Origin: Bacteroides faecis MAJ27
Lineage (GTDB): Bacteria > Bacteroidota > Bacteroidia > Bacteroidales > Bacteroidaceae
NCBI RefSeq assembly: GCF_900106755.1
Contig: NZ_FNNN01000012.1
Location: 112,907 to 176,906 of the forward strand
Length of the DNA: 64,000 nucleotides
Direction of reading: 5' to 3'
Part shown: positions 36,201-46,417 of the stretch, one piece after another
Layout: every line of letters begins with the position of its first letter
Position numbering within the stretch: position 1 is the first letter of the stretch
Notes under the pieces: model-generated
The model's database searches: none
Told to the model about the DNA's origin: nothing
What the model saw: only the letters and a program-made list of their open reading frames with translations
Program-made: the position numbers and the translations under genes

Positions 36201-37905
36201 AGAGCAGTCGCCGCAGTTCAAGGAGCGGCTTGTGACGATGTATAACCGCAAGTTCAACTGTTTCGTGCGCCCGAAGTATGACGGCTCGCACCAGACTTTT
36301 CCCGACCTCAACCTGAAAGGGCTGGCAAGCCGGGGTATCAAGAGCGTCTATCCCTCACAGATGGATTGCGTCTGGATGTTGAAACAGAACGGCGGCGGAA
36401 TTTGCGACCACGAGGTGGGAACCGGTAAGACGCTGATAATGTGCATCGCCGCGCATGAGATGAAGCGTCTGAATTTGGCACACAAGCCGATGATTATCGG
36501 GCTGAAAGCCAACGTTGCGGAGATTGCAGCCACCTATCAGGCGGCATATCCCAACGCACGTATTCTGTACGCTTCGGAGAAGGACTTTTCGACCGCCAAC
36601 CGTGTGCGCTTCTTCAATAATATAAAGAACAACGACTACGATTGCGTCATCATGTCGCACGACCAGTTCGGCAAGATACCGCAGTCGCCGGAGTTGCAGC
36701 AGCGCATCCTGCAAGCGGAGCTTGACACGGTGGAGGAAAACCTCGAAGTGCTACGGCAGCAGGGAAAGAACGTGTCGCGGGCGATGCTGAAAGGATTGGA
36801 GAAGCGCAAGCACAACCTTGAAGCGAAGCTGGAGAAGGTGGAACACGCCATAAAGTCACGCACGGACGACGTGGTGGATTTCAAGCAGATGGGCATCGAC
36901 CACATCTTCATAGATGAGAGCCACCAGTTCAAAAATCTGACGTTCAACACGCGCCATGACCGTGTGGCGGGACTGGGCAACAGCGAGGGAAGCCAGAAGG
37001 CACTGAACATGCTCTTTGCCATACGCACCATACAGGAGCGCACGGGCAGAGACTTGGGAGCGACCTTCCTTTCGGGTACTACCATCAGCAACTCGCTGAC
37101 GGAGTTGTATCTGCTGTTCAAGTATTTGCGTCCGAAGGAGCTGGAACGGCAGGACATCCGATGTTTCGACGCTTGGGCGGCGATATTCGCCAAGAAGACG
37201 ACGGATTTTGAATTTAACGTGACGAACAACGTGGTTCAAAAGGAGCGTTTCCGCTACTTCATCAAGGTGCCGGAACTTGCCGCCTTCTATAATGAAATCA
37301 CGGACTACCGCACGGCAGAGGACGTGGGCGTAGATCGTCCCAACAAGAATGAGATACTGCACCACATACCGCCCACGCCGGAGCAGGAGGACTTCATACA
37401 GAAGCTGATGCAGTTCGCCAAGACTGGCGATGCCACACTTCTGGGCAGGCTGCCGCTTTCGGAAACGGAGGAAAAGGCGAAGATGCTTATCGCCACCGAC
37501 TACGCCCGCAAGATGGCACTCGACATGCGCATGATAGACCCGCATTATGAAGACCACCCCGATAACAAGGCGAGCCACTGTGCCAAGATGATCGCGGAGT
37601 ATTACCAAAAATACGACGCGCAGAAAGGCACGCAGTTCGTTTTCTCGGACTTGGGGACATATCAGCCGGGCGACGGGTGGAACGTCTATTCGGAAATCAA
37701 GCGCAAGCTGACGGAGGATTACGGCATACCGCCAAGCGAGGTGCGCTTCATTCAGGAGTGCAAGACCGACAAGGCTCGGAAGGCGGTGATAGACGCCATG
37801 AATGCCGGAACGGTGCGTGTTCTGTTCGGCTCCACCTCCATGCTCGGAACGGGTGTGAACGCACAGAAAAGGTGTGTGGCAATTCATCATCTCGATACGC
37901 CGTGG
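33214..37905 (+). CDS. N6-DNA methylase/SNF2-type helicase, exon 1
   Basis: 1564 codons before the intron; with exon 2 (40369-41517) the spliced protein is 1946 aa, normal for this family (BmhA-like). Methylase region: motif [10 protein letters not shown] at about 130 and SNIPFGD (for the usual NPPF) near 195. Middle part (about 400-620) is a low-complexity Glu/Thr/Pro linker. Helicase region: Walker A EVGTGKTL near 1066, DESHQF near 1234, SGTTISNSL, and [12 protein letters not shown] just before the intron. Likely DNA modification/anti-restriction or DNA remodelling during transfer. The frame is phase 0 at the intron border (after TPW). Without splicing the frame stops within 21 nt. Confidence 0.88.
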
Positions 37906-38582
37906 GTGCGACATGAAGTCGCATAGATAATTGTTGGAATGATACTTACGGGTATCAGCTTTAACCCGCTGTTCCGTCAGCGGTAGCCTACCGACCGATG
38001 CACCTTAATGTTGTATTAAGCGGTCGGGACGAAGTACACTTTCGCAAGACAAGACAGAACCGTGAGGGGAAGTCAAGTACGGTTAGTATCATACCGTAGA
38101 GTGGCGAGGCTGGATAGTATGGTTAGCGCAAGCGAACTGTTAGTAAACTTCGTAATGTCACGAAAGAGTGTAAGATACTGGCACACTCTACCCAAAAGGG
38201 AAGCGGTCGGTTAATCCTCTCCATGGTAGGATTACACGGATATAAGCACCGCCGGAGGATGAGACAGAACCTAACCTATCCGTTAGTTATCTATGTGGAA
38301 CATGGTAAGCCTGTATATCTCCTGTCATGTAAAAATGACAGGTAAGCTGACAGCAATGAAAGCCGAATGGTGTGCAGGTATAAGATAACAGAAAAAGCGA
38401 ATGCCGTTCTGTAATGGAGCGGATACGGATTGAACCGACATCACGGGCTGATGTGGGCGACATCATCCGACACGAAAGTGGGCAGACTTCTGTGACGACA
38501 TTAGGTAGGCAATCAAACCGAATGTTGTCAAATGGTGATTCTTTACAATTAACTTTTAGAACTTTCAAAAGGAGGAAAGCAA

Positions 38583-40250
38583 ATGAACGAAAACAAGACA
38601 TCGTGTGCGCCTGCTGACAATCAGCAAACACTTTGGGACAGAATAGACTGGACTAAAGCGGAGTTGGCTGTCAGAAAGCTACAAGCACGAATTGTAAAGG
38701 CTCAGAAGGAAGGCAGATACAACAAGGTGAAAGCCTTGCAGTGGACGCTGACCCACTCTTTTTACGCAAAAGCCTTAGCCGTAAAGAGAGTTACTTCTAA
38801 CGGAGGTGGCAACACCCCCGGAGTGGACATGGAAACATGGGAGAAACCCGAAGCAAAAACACAAGCGATAAGCGAACTCAAACGCAGAGGCTACCAGCCG
38901 AAGCCATTGAGAAGAGTCCACATCAAAAAGAGTAATGGCAAACTGCGACCGTTGGGAATACCGACAATGAAAGACAGAGCCATGCAAGCACTCTACCTTA
39001 TGGCATTAGAACCAGTGTCGGAAACAACAGCCGACTCACGTTCATACGGTTTCCGCAAGGAACGCCGCTGTATGGACGCGGTAATGCAATGCCATAACAT
39101 TCTCCGAAAAGGCTATTCTCCCGAATGGATTCTGGAGGGTGACATAAAGGGGTGCTTCGACCATATCAGCCATGAATGGCTGCTTGCCAACATCCCTATG
39201 GACAAGGCAATACTCCGAAAATGGTTGAAATGCGGCTATATCTTCAACAAACAGATGTTCCCGACAGAGGAGGGAACGCCACAAGGTGGCATTATCTCTC
39301 CCACGCTTGCCAATATGACATTGGACGGATTGCAGAAAGTCCTTGCAGAGAAATATAAACGAGTTAGAATCAAAGGTAAGTTATATTCGCCAATGGTGAA
39401 TCTTGTCCGTTACGCTGATGACTTTATAATTACCTGCGAGAACCGTGAAACACTTGAAAAGGAAATCAAGCCATTGGTAGCCGACTTTATGTCTGAAAGA
39501 GGTCTGACCTTATCAGAAGAAAAGACGGTGATAACCAATATCCGTGACGGTTTCGATTTTCTCGGTTTCAACATCCGCAAATTCGGCAATGAAATATTGA
39601 CCAAGCCGACCAAGAAAGCCGAAAAACGCTTTATGGAGAATATCCGTAAGGTGACAAAAGGTCATAAGGGTTGCAAGCAGGAATCATTAATCAGGATGTT
39701 GAATGCTAAAATTCGAGGATGGGGAGCATATTATCAGCATGGGGCGACACGTGATTCTTTTCACAGAATCGACCATCAGATATTTCTCGCCTTGTGGCAA
39801 TGGGCTAAACGCCGTCATTCCAAGAAAGGGAAACAGTGGATAAAAGACCGCTATTGGCACAATATCCGAGGGAACAGCTGGACTTTTGCGGCTAAGTTCA
39901 AGAAATCAAACGGCAAAGAAGACCAACTTACCTTGTTGAAACTGGCATCTTCGTTTCCTTTTCTGCAATATACGCAGATAAAGGGGGACATGAATCCGTT
40001 TGACGCAGACTGCCGCCTGTACTTCAATAAAAGAATGAAGTCAAAGATGCTTGTGACGCTGAAAGGACGTAAATCCCTGCTTTACCTATGGGAAAAGCAA
40101 GGTCGGAAATGTCCGATATGTGGTGAACCGATTGACACGCATAAGGCATGGAATGTAATGCCGACCGTACAAGACGGACGGAAATGCAATCTGTTGGTTC
40201 ATGATGAATGTTTCAAATTATCCCGTAAAAACAATGGAAACAAGAAGTAG
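38583..40250 (+). CDS. ltrA: Group II intron reverse transcriptase/maturase
   Basis: 555 aa with a strong AGGAGG ribosome site just ahead of the ATG. RT domain with the NGKLRPLGIPTMKDR, YGFRKERRCMDA, GDIKGCFDHISH and YADDF (RYADDFIIT) blocks; maturase domain X after about 360 (GWGAYYQHGATRDSF); C-terminal HNH endonuclease CPICGEPIDTHKAWN...HDECFKL. It helps splicing and copies the intron into DNA at the target. Complete and apparently functional. Confidence 0.95.
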   Translation: MNENKTSCAPADNQQTLWDRIDWTKAELAVRKLQARIVKAQKEGRYNKVKALQWTLTHSFYAKALAVKRVTSNGGGNTPGVDMETWEKPEAKTQAISELKRRGYQPKPLRRVHIKKSNGKLRPLGIPTMKDRAMQALYLMALEPVSETTADSRSYGFRKERRCMDAVMQCHNILRKGYSPEWILEGDIKGCFDHISHEWLLANIPMDKAILRKWLKCGYIFNKQMFPTEEGTPQGGIISPTLANMTLDGLQKVLAEKYKRVRIKGKLYSPMVNLVRYADDFIITCENRETLEKEIKPLVADFMSERGLTLSEEKTVITNIRDGFDFLGFNIRKFGNEILTKPTKKAEKRFMENIRKVTKGHKGCKQESLIRMLNAKIRGWGAYYQHGATRDSFHRIDHQIFLALWQWAKRRHSKKGKQWIKDRYWHNIRGNSWTFAAKFKKSNGKEDQLTLLKLASSFPFLQYTQIKGDMNPFDADCRLYFNKRMKSKMLVTLKGRKSLLYLWEKQGRKCPICGEPIDTHKAWNVMPTVQDGRKCNLLVHDECFKLSRKNNGNKK

Positions 40251-40293
40251 GATGAGCCGGTCTCTGCACACGAACAGAGACTTTGAAAAGCTT

Positions 40294-40327
40294 GAGCCGT
40301 ATGAGGGGAAACCCTCACGTACGGTTC
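40294..40327 (+). other. Group II intron domain V
   Basis: 34-nt hairpin starting GAGCCGTATGAGG and ending CGTACGGTTC with a GAAA tetraloop-type turn (GGGGAAACCC), the most conserved part of group II ribozymes, holding the catalytic triad AGC. Domain VI (GGGCAGTAATGCCC hairpin, branch A in GACCTA) follows to 40368. Confidence 0.9.
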
Positions 40328-40368
40328 TGAGGGGGGAAGAGGGCAGTAATGCCCTTGACCTACCCGAT

Positions 40369-41517
40369 CGACCGTCCGACCTGCAACAGCGTGACGGACG
40401 CGGAGTTAGAGCCGGAAACGAAATTGCCAAGCATTTCGCCGGGAACAACGTGGACGTAATCATCTACGCGGTGGAGAAGTCACTGGACAGCTACAAGTTC
40501 AACCTCCTGCACTGCAAGCAGACTTTCATCAGCCAGCTCAAAAGCGGTGCTATGGGGGCGCGTACCATCGACGAGGGGGCAGTGGACGAGAAATCGGGCA
40601 TGAACTTTTCGGAATATATGGCGTTGCTATCCGGCAACACCGACCTGCTGGACAAGGCGAAACTTGAAAAGCGCATCGCCTCGCTCGAAGGGGAACGCAA
40701 GTCGTTTAACAAGGGCAAGCGTGATTCGGAGTTCAAGTTAGAGTCGAAGACGGGCGAGTTGCGTAACAACACGGCTTTCATAGATGCCATGACGGAGGAC
40801 TGGAACCGCTTCCTTTCGGTGGCGCAGACCGACAGGGAGGGCAACCGCCTTAATATAATAAAGGTGGACGGTGTGGATTCCGCCGATGAGAAGGTTATCG
40901 GAAAGCGTTTGCAGGAGATAGCGAAAAACGCCACTACGGGCGGGCTTTACACACAGGTCGGAGAACTGTACGGTTTTCCGATAAAGGTGGTGAGCGAGAG
41001 GATACTCAAAGAGGGATTGGAGTTTACCGACAACCGCTTCGTGGTAGAGGGGAACTACAAGTACACCTATAACAACGGACATCTGGCAATGGCTGATCCG
41101 ATGGCTGCCGCCCGAAACTTCCTGAACGCGATGGAGAGGATACCCTCCATTATCGACCAGTACAAGGCGAAGAACGAGGTGCTGGAGAGGGAGATACCGC
41201 AGTTGCAGGAGATAGCGGGCAAGGTGTGGAAGAAGGAGGACGAGCTGAAGCAGCTGAAATCCGAACTTGCCGCCCTTGACCGAAAAATACAGCTGGAACT
41301 TGCGCCGCCCACGCCCGAAGTCGCCGAAAAGGAGAAAGAAGGGCAACAGGTCAAGCCGGAAGCGGAAGATGTGAGGAACAGGCAGGCGCAATATCCCGAA
41401 AATGCACCGCCGCAGATACGCAGTCCGGCGGATAGTATCGTTGCCAACCATGTCATAATCGGGCGTCCGGGACTGTATGCCAAGGAGGAAACCCGGTTCA
41501 AAGGATTGAAAATATAA
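40369..41517 (+). CDS. N6-DNA methylase/SNF2-type helicase, exon 2
   Basis: 382 codons plus stop, in phase with exon 1. It opens with helicase motif VI (SDLQQRDGRGVRAGNEIAK), whose Gln and Arg residues are needed for ATP hydrolysis, then a helical C-terminus (KAKLEKRIASLEGERKSF, IDQYKAKNEVLEREI) that looks coiled. The frame is open upstream into the intron to 40201 but has no independent start; it is only the 3' exon. Confidence 0.88.
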   Translation, partial: RPSDLQQRDGRGVRAGNEIAKHFAGNNVDVIIYAVEKSLDSYKFNLLHCKQTFISQLKSGAMGARTIDEGAVDEKSGMNFSEYMALLSGNTDLLDKAKLEKRIASLEGERKSFNKGKRDSEFKLESKTGELRNNTAFIDAMTEDWNRFLSVAQTDREGNRLNIIKVDGVDSADEKVIGKRLQEIAKNATTGGLYTQVGELYGFPIKVVSERILKEGLEFTDNRFVVEGNYKYTYNNGHLAMADPMAAARNFLNAMERIPSIIDQYKAKNEVLEREIPQLQEIAGKVWKKEDELKQLKSELAALDRKIQLELAPPTPEVAEKEKEGQQVKPEAEDVRNRQAQYPENAPPQIRSPADSIVANHVIIGRPGLYAKEETRFKGLKI

Positions 41518-41540
41518 CCTTAGGAATTTTATCTGAAGTA

Positions 41541-41644
41541 TTAATAAGGGCTATCCCAAAAGGTCTAAAAGTAAATTTTATCCTTTCTGCAAGTATCTGT
41601 AGGATGGCAACTGCATTTTTTTCTTTTTGGGCAGCCCTTATTAA
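41541..41644. repeat. 104-bp MITE-like inverted-repeat element or large hairpin
   Basis: The two ends are near-perfect inverted repeats of 20-21 bp: TTAATAAGGGCT at the left, AGCCCTTATTAA at the right, with CCCAAAA/TTTTGGG inside and one extra base in the left arm. The inside is AT-rich and non-coding. The outer TTAA could be a target duplication. The GGGCTxxCCCAAAA end resembles ends of Bacteroidetes insertion sequences, so a MITE or IS remnant is likely; as RNA it could also end the helicase transcript. Confidence 0.55.
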
Positions 41645-42008
41645 AATTTATTCTTATTTTAGGTTATATACATTCATGTCCATTTATGTAAAAAATCCTG
41701 CTGACCTTGTTTATGTCTTGTCAGTCACCATTTGCAAAACCATATTTGACCCTCAAAGAGGCTGAATTTGATAAGCAACTTGCTACATACTCATAATAAG
41801 GAGCTAAATAGAACACGAATGGGAAATACTCAAATGCCAAACTAAAGAAGATATTGGCCAAAATAAACGCTATACCGAGAGAGAAACTTGATTTTTCAAC
41901 TTCCTAAAACAGTGTTGTTCAAACATTTCTACTTATTTGTACTTACCAGTTGAACCTACGTTTCCCTAATAAAATGTCTATGGTAAAAAGTTAAAAAATC
42001 CTCCTACT
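41645..42008. other. AT-rich gap before tetQ without a supported gene
   Basis: Only a 27-codon frame starting MSCQSPFAKPYL (near 41716) is seen, with no ribosome site. It may be a relic of an older gene left when tetQ was joined to this region. Confidence 0.4.
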
Positions 42009-42039
42009 TTTGTTAGATATATTTTTTTGTGTAATTTTG
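42009..42039 (+). promoter_or_regulatory. tetQ-rteA-rteB promoter
   Basis: TTTG (42009-42012), 19 nt, TAATTTTG (42032-42039): exact Bacteroides promoter. Start of transcription near 42046. Confidence 0.9.
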
Positions 42040-42047
42040 TAATCGTT

Positions 42048-42059
42048 ATGCGGCAGTAA
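42048..42059 (+). promoter_or_regulatory. Three-codon leader peptide of tetQ (M-R-Q)
   Basis: ATG CGG CAG TAA right after the promoter. CTnDOT tetQ is known to be controlled by translational attenuation using a very short leader peptide: ribosome slowing by tetracycline frees the tetQ ribosome site. The start codon lies so near the 5' end that the mRNA leader is almost absent. Confidence 0.75.
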
Positions 42060-42087
42060 TAATATACATATTAATACGAGTTAGGAA

Positions 42088-42114
42088 TCCTGTAGTTCTC
42101 ATATGCTACGAGGA
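42088..42114 (+). promoter_or_regulatory. RBS-masking hairpin of the tetQ attenuator
   Basis: TCCTGTAG pairs with CTAC(G)AGGA, covering the AGGAGG at 42111-42116 that serves the GTG start at 42126 (spacing 9 nt). This is the expected off-state structure of the tetracycline-responsive leader. Confidence 0.65.
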
Positions 42115-42125
42115 GGTATTAAAAG

Positions 42126-44099
42126 GTGCGTTTCGACAATGCATCTATTGTAGTATATTATTGCTTAATCCAAATGAATATTATAAATTTAGGAATTCTT
42201 GCTCACATTGATGCAGGAAAAACTTCCGTAACCGAGAATCTGCTGTTTGCCAGTGGAGCAACGGAAAAGTGCGGCTGTGTGGATAATGGTGACACCATAA
42301 CGGACTCTATGGATATAGAGAAACGTAGAGGAATTACTGTTCGGGCTTCTACGACATCTATTATCTGGAATGGTGTGAAATGCAATATCATTGACACTCC
42401 GGGACACATGGATTTTATTGCGGAAGTGGAGCGGACATTCAAAATGCTTGATGGAGCAGTCCTCATCTTATCCGCAAAGGAAGGCATACAAGCGCAGACA
42501 AAGTTGCTGTTCAATACTTTACAGAAGCTGCAAATCCCGACAATTATATTTATCAATAAGATTGACCGAGCCGGTGTGAATTTGGAGCGTTTGTATCTGG
42601 ATATAAAAGCAAATCTGTCTCAAGATGTCCTGTTTATGCAAAATGTTGTCGATGGATCGGTTTATCCGGTTTGCTCCCAAACATATATAAAGGAAGAATA
42701 CAAAGAATTTGTATGCAACCATGACGACAATATATTAGAACGATATTTGGCGGATAGCGAAATTTCACCGGCTGATTATTGGAATACGATAATCGCTCTT
42801 GTGGCAAAAGCCAAAGTCTATCCGGTGCTACATGGATCAGCAATGTTCAATATCGGTATCAATGAGTTGTTGGACGCCATCACTTCTTTTATACTTCCTC
42901 CGGCATCGGTCTCAAACAGACTTTCATCTTATCTTTATAAGATAGAGCATGACCCCAAAGGACATAAAAGAAGTTTTCTAAAAATAATTGACGGAAGTCT
43001 GAGACTTCGAGACGTTGTAAGAATCAACGATTCGGAAAAATTCATCAAGATTAAAAATCTAAAAACTATCAATCAGGGCAGAGAGATAAATGTTGATGAA
43101 GTGGGCGCCAATGATATCGCGATTGTAGAGGATATGGATGATTTTCGAATCGGAAATTATTTAGGTGCTGAACCTTGTTTGATTCAAGGATTATCGCATC
43201 AGCATCCCGCTCTCAAATCCTCCGTCCGGCCAGACAGGCCCGAAGAGAGAAGCAAGGTGATATCCGCTCTGAATACATTGTGGATTGAAGACCCGTCTTT
43301 GTCCTTTTCCATAAACTCATATAGTGATGAATTGGAAATCTCGTTATATGGTTTAACCCAAAAGGAAATCATACAGACATTGCTGGAAGAACGATTTTCC
43401 GTAAAGGTCCATTTTGATGAGATCAAGACTATATACAAAGAACGACCTGTAAAAAAGGTCAATAAGATTATTCAGATCGAAGTGCCGCCCAACCCTTATT
43501 GGGCCACAATAGGGCTGACTCTTGAACCCTTACCGTTAGGGACAGGGTTGCAAATCGAAAGTGACATCTCCTATGGTTATCTGAACCATTCTTTTCAAAA
43601 TGCCGTTTTTGAAGGGATTCGTATGTCTTGCCAATCCGGGTTACATGGATGGGAAGTGACTGATCTGAAAGTAACTTTTACTCAAGCCGAGTATTATAGC
43701 CCGGTAAGTACACCTGCTGATTTCAGACAGCTGACCCCTTATGTCTTCAGGCTGGCCTTGCAACAGTCAGGTGTGGACATTCTCGAACCGATGCTCTATT
43801 TTGAGTTGCAGATACCCCAAGCGGCAAGTTCCAAAGCTATTACAGATTTGCAAAAAATGATGTCTGAGATTGAAGACATCAGTTGCAATAATGAGTGGTG
43901 TCATATTAAAGGGAAAGTTCCATTAAATACAAGTAAAGACTATGCATCAGAAGTAAGTTCATACACTAAGGGCTTAGGCATTTTTATGGTTAAGCCATGC
44001 GGGTATCAAATAACAAAAGGCGGTTATTCTGATAATATCCGCATGAACGAAAAAGATAAACTTTTATTCATGTTCCAAAAATCAATGTCATCAAAATAA
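42126..44099 (+). CDS. tetQ: Tetracycline resistance ribosomal protection protein Tet(Q)
   Basis: 657 aa from GTG 42126, chosen because AGGAGG lies 9 nt ahead; an ATG at 42174 would give the 641-aa form. EF-G-like GTPase that removes tetracycline from the ribosome. G-motifs: [23 protein letters not shown]. The C-terminal domains IV/V ([28 protein letters not shown]) are complete. AT-rich against its neighbours, consistent with separate origin. First gene of the tetQ-rteA-rteB operon; its stop shares a base with the rteA start. Confidence 0.97.
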   Translation: MRFDNASIVVYYCLIQMNIINLGILAHIDAGKTSVTENLLFASGATEKCGCVDNGDTITDSMDIEKRRGITVRASTTSIIWNGVKCNIIDTPGHMDFIAEVERTFKMLDGAVLILSAKEGIQAQTKLLFNTLQKLQIPTIIFINKIDRAGVNLERLYLDIKANLSQDVLFMQNVVDGSVYPVCSQTYIKEEYKEFVCNHDDNILERYLADSEISPADYWNTIIALVAKAKVYPVLHGSAMFNIGINELLDAITSFILPPASVSNRLSSYLYKIEHDPKGHKRSFLKIIDGSLRLRDVVRINDSEKFIKIKNLKTINQGREINVDEVGANDIAIVEDMDDFRIGNYLGAEPCLIQGLSHQHPALKSSVRPDRPEERSKVISALNTLWIEDPSLSFSINSYSDELEISLYGLTQKEIIQTLLEERFSVKVHFDEIKTIYKERPVKKVNKIIQIEVPPNPYWATIGLTLEPLPLGTGLQIESDISYGYLNHSFQNAVFEGIRMSCQSGLHGWEVTDLKVTFTQAEYYSPVSTPADFRQLTPYVFRLALQQSGVDILEPMLYFELQIPQAASSKAITDLQKMMSEIEDISCNNEWCHIKGKVPLNTSKDYASEVSSYTKGLGIFMVKPCGYQITKGGYSDNIRMNEKDKLLFMFQKSMSSK

Positions 44100-46417
44100 T
44101 GGAGCGGTCAGGAAATTTCTATAAGGCAATACAGTTGGGATATATACTTATCTCCATTCTTATCGGATGTATGGCATATAATAGCCTCTATGAATGGCAG
44201 GAGATAGAAGCATTAGAACTTGGCAATAAAAAAATAGACGAGCTCCGAAAAGAAATAAACAATATCAATATTCAAATGATAAAATTTTCTCTATTGGGTG
44301 AAACAATACTGGAATGGAACGATAAAGATATCGAGCATTACCATGCACGGCGTATGGCAATGGACAGTATGCTTTGCCGTTTCAAGGCCACCTATCCAGC
44401 AGAGCGCATCGATAGTGTGCGCAGTCTTTTAGAGGATAAGGAACGACAGATGTTCCAGATAGTCCGGTTAATGGATGAACAACAATCTATTAACAAGAAG
44501 ATAGCCAATCAAATTCCGGTTATTGTGCAGAAAAGTGTGCAGGAACAGTCCAAAAAGCCAAAACGAAAAGGTTTCTTGAGCATCTTCGGCAAAAAAGAGG
44601 GAACGAAGCCAACGACAACAACGACTACGCTCCGTTCATCCAATAGAAACATGGTCAACGAACAGAATGCGCAGAGCCGTCGATTGTCAGAACAAGCCGA
44701 TAGTCTTGCTGCCCGTAATGCAGAACTTAACAGACAACTGCAAGGATTGATTTGCCAAATCGAAAAGAAGGTGCAATCTGATTTACAAAATAGAGAAAGC
44801 GAGATAACAGCCATGCGTAAAAAATCATTTATGCAGATAGGCGGCTTGATGGGATTTGTTCTTTTGCTGTTGGTCATTTCCTATATCATCATACACCGTG
44901 ATGCAAAGAACATTAAACGATACAAACGCAAGACAACGGATTTGATCGAGCAATTGGAACAGTCCGTGCAACAAAATGAGGTACTCATAACCTCCCGAAA
45001 GAAAGCGGTATATACTATTACCCATGAGTTGCGTACACCACTGACGGCAATAACCGGCTATACCGAACTTTTGCGGAAAGAATGCAATAGCGGTAATAAT
45101 GGGCAATATATCCAAAATATACTGCAATCCTCCGACCGTATGCGGGATATGCTCAACACTTTGCTTGACTTCTTCCGCCTGGACAACGGCAAGGAACAGC
45201 CCCGTCTGTCACCCTGCCGGATTTCAGCAATCACGCACACACTTGAAACGGAGTTCATGCCTGTTGCCGTGAACAAAGGGCTGTCCTTGTCCGTGAAGAC
45301 TGGACACGATGCCATTGTATTGACCGACAAAGAGCGAATAATACAAATCGGGAATAACCTGCTGTCAAACGCTGTCAAGTTCACAGAAGAAGGCGGTGTT
45401 TCTTTGATTACTGAATATGATAATGGAGTTCTGACACTGGTCGTTGAAGATACAGGTACAGGCATGACAGAAGAGGAACAGAAACAAGCGTTCGGTGCGT
45501 TTGAACGTCTATCAAATGCCGCCGCAAAGGAGGGTTTCGGGCTTGGGCTTGCCATAATGCGTAATATTGTGTCGATGCTTGGCGGAACAATCCGTTTAGA
45601 CAGCAAGAAAGGGAAAGGCAGTCGTTTCACAGTTGAAATTTCTATGCAGGAAGCTGAAGAACAGCTTGGATATACAAGCAATACACCTGTTTATCATAAC
45701 AATAAATTCCATGATGTTGTCGCCATTGACAATGATGAGGTATTACTTCTGATGCTGAAAGAGATGTATTCCCAAGAAGGAATACACTGCGACACTTGCA
45801 CCGATGCTGCGGCACTGATGGAAATGATACGCCAGAAAGAATACAGCCTGTTGCTGACAGACTTGAATATGCCCGATATAAACGGTTTCGAATTGCTGGA
45901 ACTGTTGCGTTCGTCCAACGTGGGCAATTCACCAACAATCCCGGTGGTTGTGGCAACCGCTTCGGGCAGTTGTAACAAAGGGGAACTATTGGCAAAAGGC
46001 TTTGCCGGATGCCTGTTCAAGCCGTTCTCCATATCGGAACTGATGGAGGTTTCCGACAGGTGTGCCATAAAAGCGACACCGGACGGGAAACCGGACTTTT
46101 CCGCCTTATTGTCCTATGGCAATGAAGCCGTCATGCTGGAAAAGTTGATAACTGAAACAGAAAAGGAAATGCAGGCGGTACGGAATGCAGCAAAAGAAAA
46201 AGACCTGCAAAAGCTGGATTCCCTGATCCACCACCTGCGCAGTTCGTGGGAGGTGCTCCGTGCCGACCAACCGCTGAATGTACTTTACGGATTGCTTCGT
46301 GGCGATGCTCTCCCGGATGGTGAAGCGTTAAGCCATGCCGTGACTGCCGTGCTGGATAAGGGAGTGGAAATAATACGGTTGGCAGAAGAGGAAAGGAGAA
46401 AATACGAAGATGGATAA
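44099..46417 (+). CDS. rteA: Hybrid sensor histidine kinase RteA
   Basis: 772 aa. Membrane helices near 12-30 and 248-270 flank a coiled periplasmic region (with a basic KPKRKGFLSIFGKKEG stretch). Then HisKA with His near 309 (THELRTPLTA), HATPase_c (GNNLLSNAVKFTEEGG, GFGLGLAI), a receiver domain with Asp near 588 (LLTDLNMPD), and a C-terminal HPt-like domain with His near 711 (IHHLRSSWE). It controls the response regulator RteB encoded next; the two overlap by 8 bp. By CTnDOT work the operon is induced by tetracycline through translation. Confidence 0.95.
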   Translation: MERSGNFYKAIQLGYILISILIGCMAYNSLYEWQEIEALELGNKKIDELRKEINNINIQMIKFSLLGETILEWNDKDIEHYHARRMAMDSMLCRFKATYPAERIDSVRSLLEDKERQMFQIVRLMDEQQSINKKIANQIPVIVQKSVQEQSKKPKRKGFLSIFGKKEGTKPTTTTTTLRSSNRNMVNEQNAQSRRLSEQADSLAARNAELNRQLQGLICQIEKKVQSDLQNRESEITAMRKKSFMQIGGLMGFVLLLLVISYIIIHRDAKNIKRYKRKTTDLIEQLEQSVQQNEVLITSRKKAVYTITHELRTPLTAITGYTELLRKECNSGNNGQYIQNILQSSDRMRDMLNTLLDFFRLDNGKEQPRLSPCRISAITHTLETEFMPVAVNKGLSLSVKTGHDAIVLTDKERIIQIGNNLLSNAVKFTEEGGVSLITEYDNGVLTLVVEDTGTGMTEEEQKQAFGAFERLSNAAAKEGFGLGLAIMRNIVSMLGGTIRLDSKKGKGSRFTVEISMQEAEEQLGYTSNTPVYHNNKFHDVVAIDNDEVLLLMLKEMYSQEGIHCDTCTDAAALMEMIRQKEYSLLLTDLNMPDINGFELLELLRSSNVGNSPTIPVVVATASGSCNKGELLAKGFAGCLFKPFSISELMEVSDRCAIKATPDGKPDFSALLSYGNEAVMLEKLITETEKEMQAVRNAAKEKDLQKLDSLIHHLRSSWEVLRADQPLNVLYGLLRGDALPDGEALSHAVTAVLDKGVEIIRLAEEERRKYEDG

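Larger units (their letters stand above)
37906..40368 (+). mobile_element. Group II intron with reverse transcriptase, 2463 bp
   Basis: Begins GTGCG (group II 5' consensus) and ends CTACCCGAT; removing it joins codons TGG and CGA in frame and restores the helicase motif TPWRPSDLQQRDGRGVR. Exon-binding sites are visible: EBS1 CCATGG (38221-38226) in the loop of an AATCCT/AGGATT hairpin pairs with IBS1 CCGTGG (37900-37905, one G-T); EBS2 GTATC (38086-38090) in the loop of a TACGGT/ACCGTA hairpin pairs with IBS2 GATAC (37894-37898). Domain V lies at 40294-40327. The encoded protein lies in domain IV. All parts look intact, so the intron should be mobile and self-removing. Confidence 0.95.

Noticed and set aside
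36856..37914. 352-codon minus-strand frame inside the helicase gene
   Set aside because: Lies wholly within a region with clear helicase motifs on the plus strand; composition is that of an antisense shadow.
38287..38631. Minus-strand frame within the group II intron
   Set aside because: It crosses structural RNA of domains I-IV and the start of the RT gene; no family match.
41518..42008. Possible ermF-region junction before tetQ
   Set aside because: No erm, transposase or aminoglycoside-type gene is present; only a short inverted-repeat element and a 27-codon frame.
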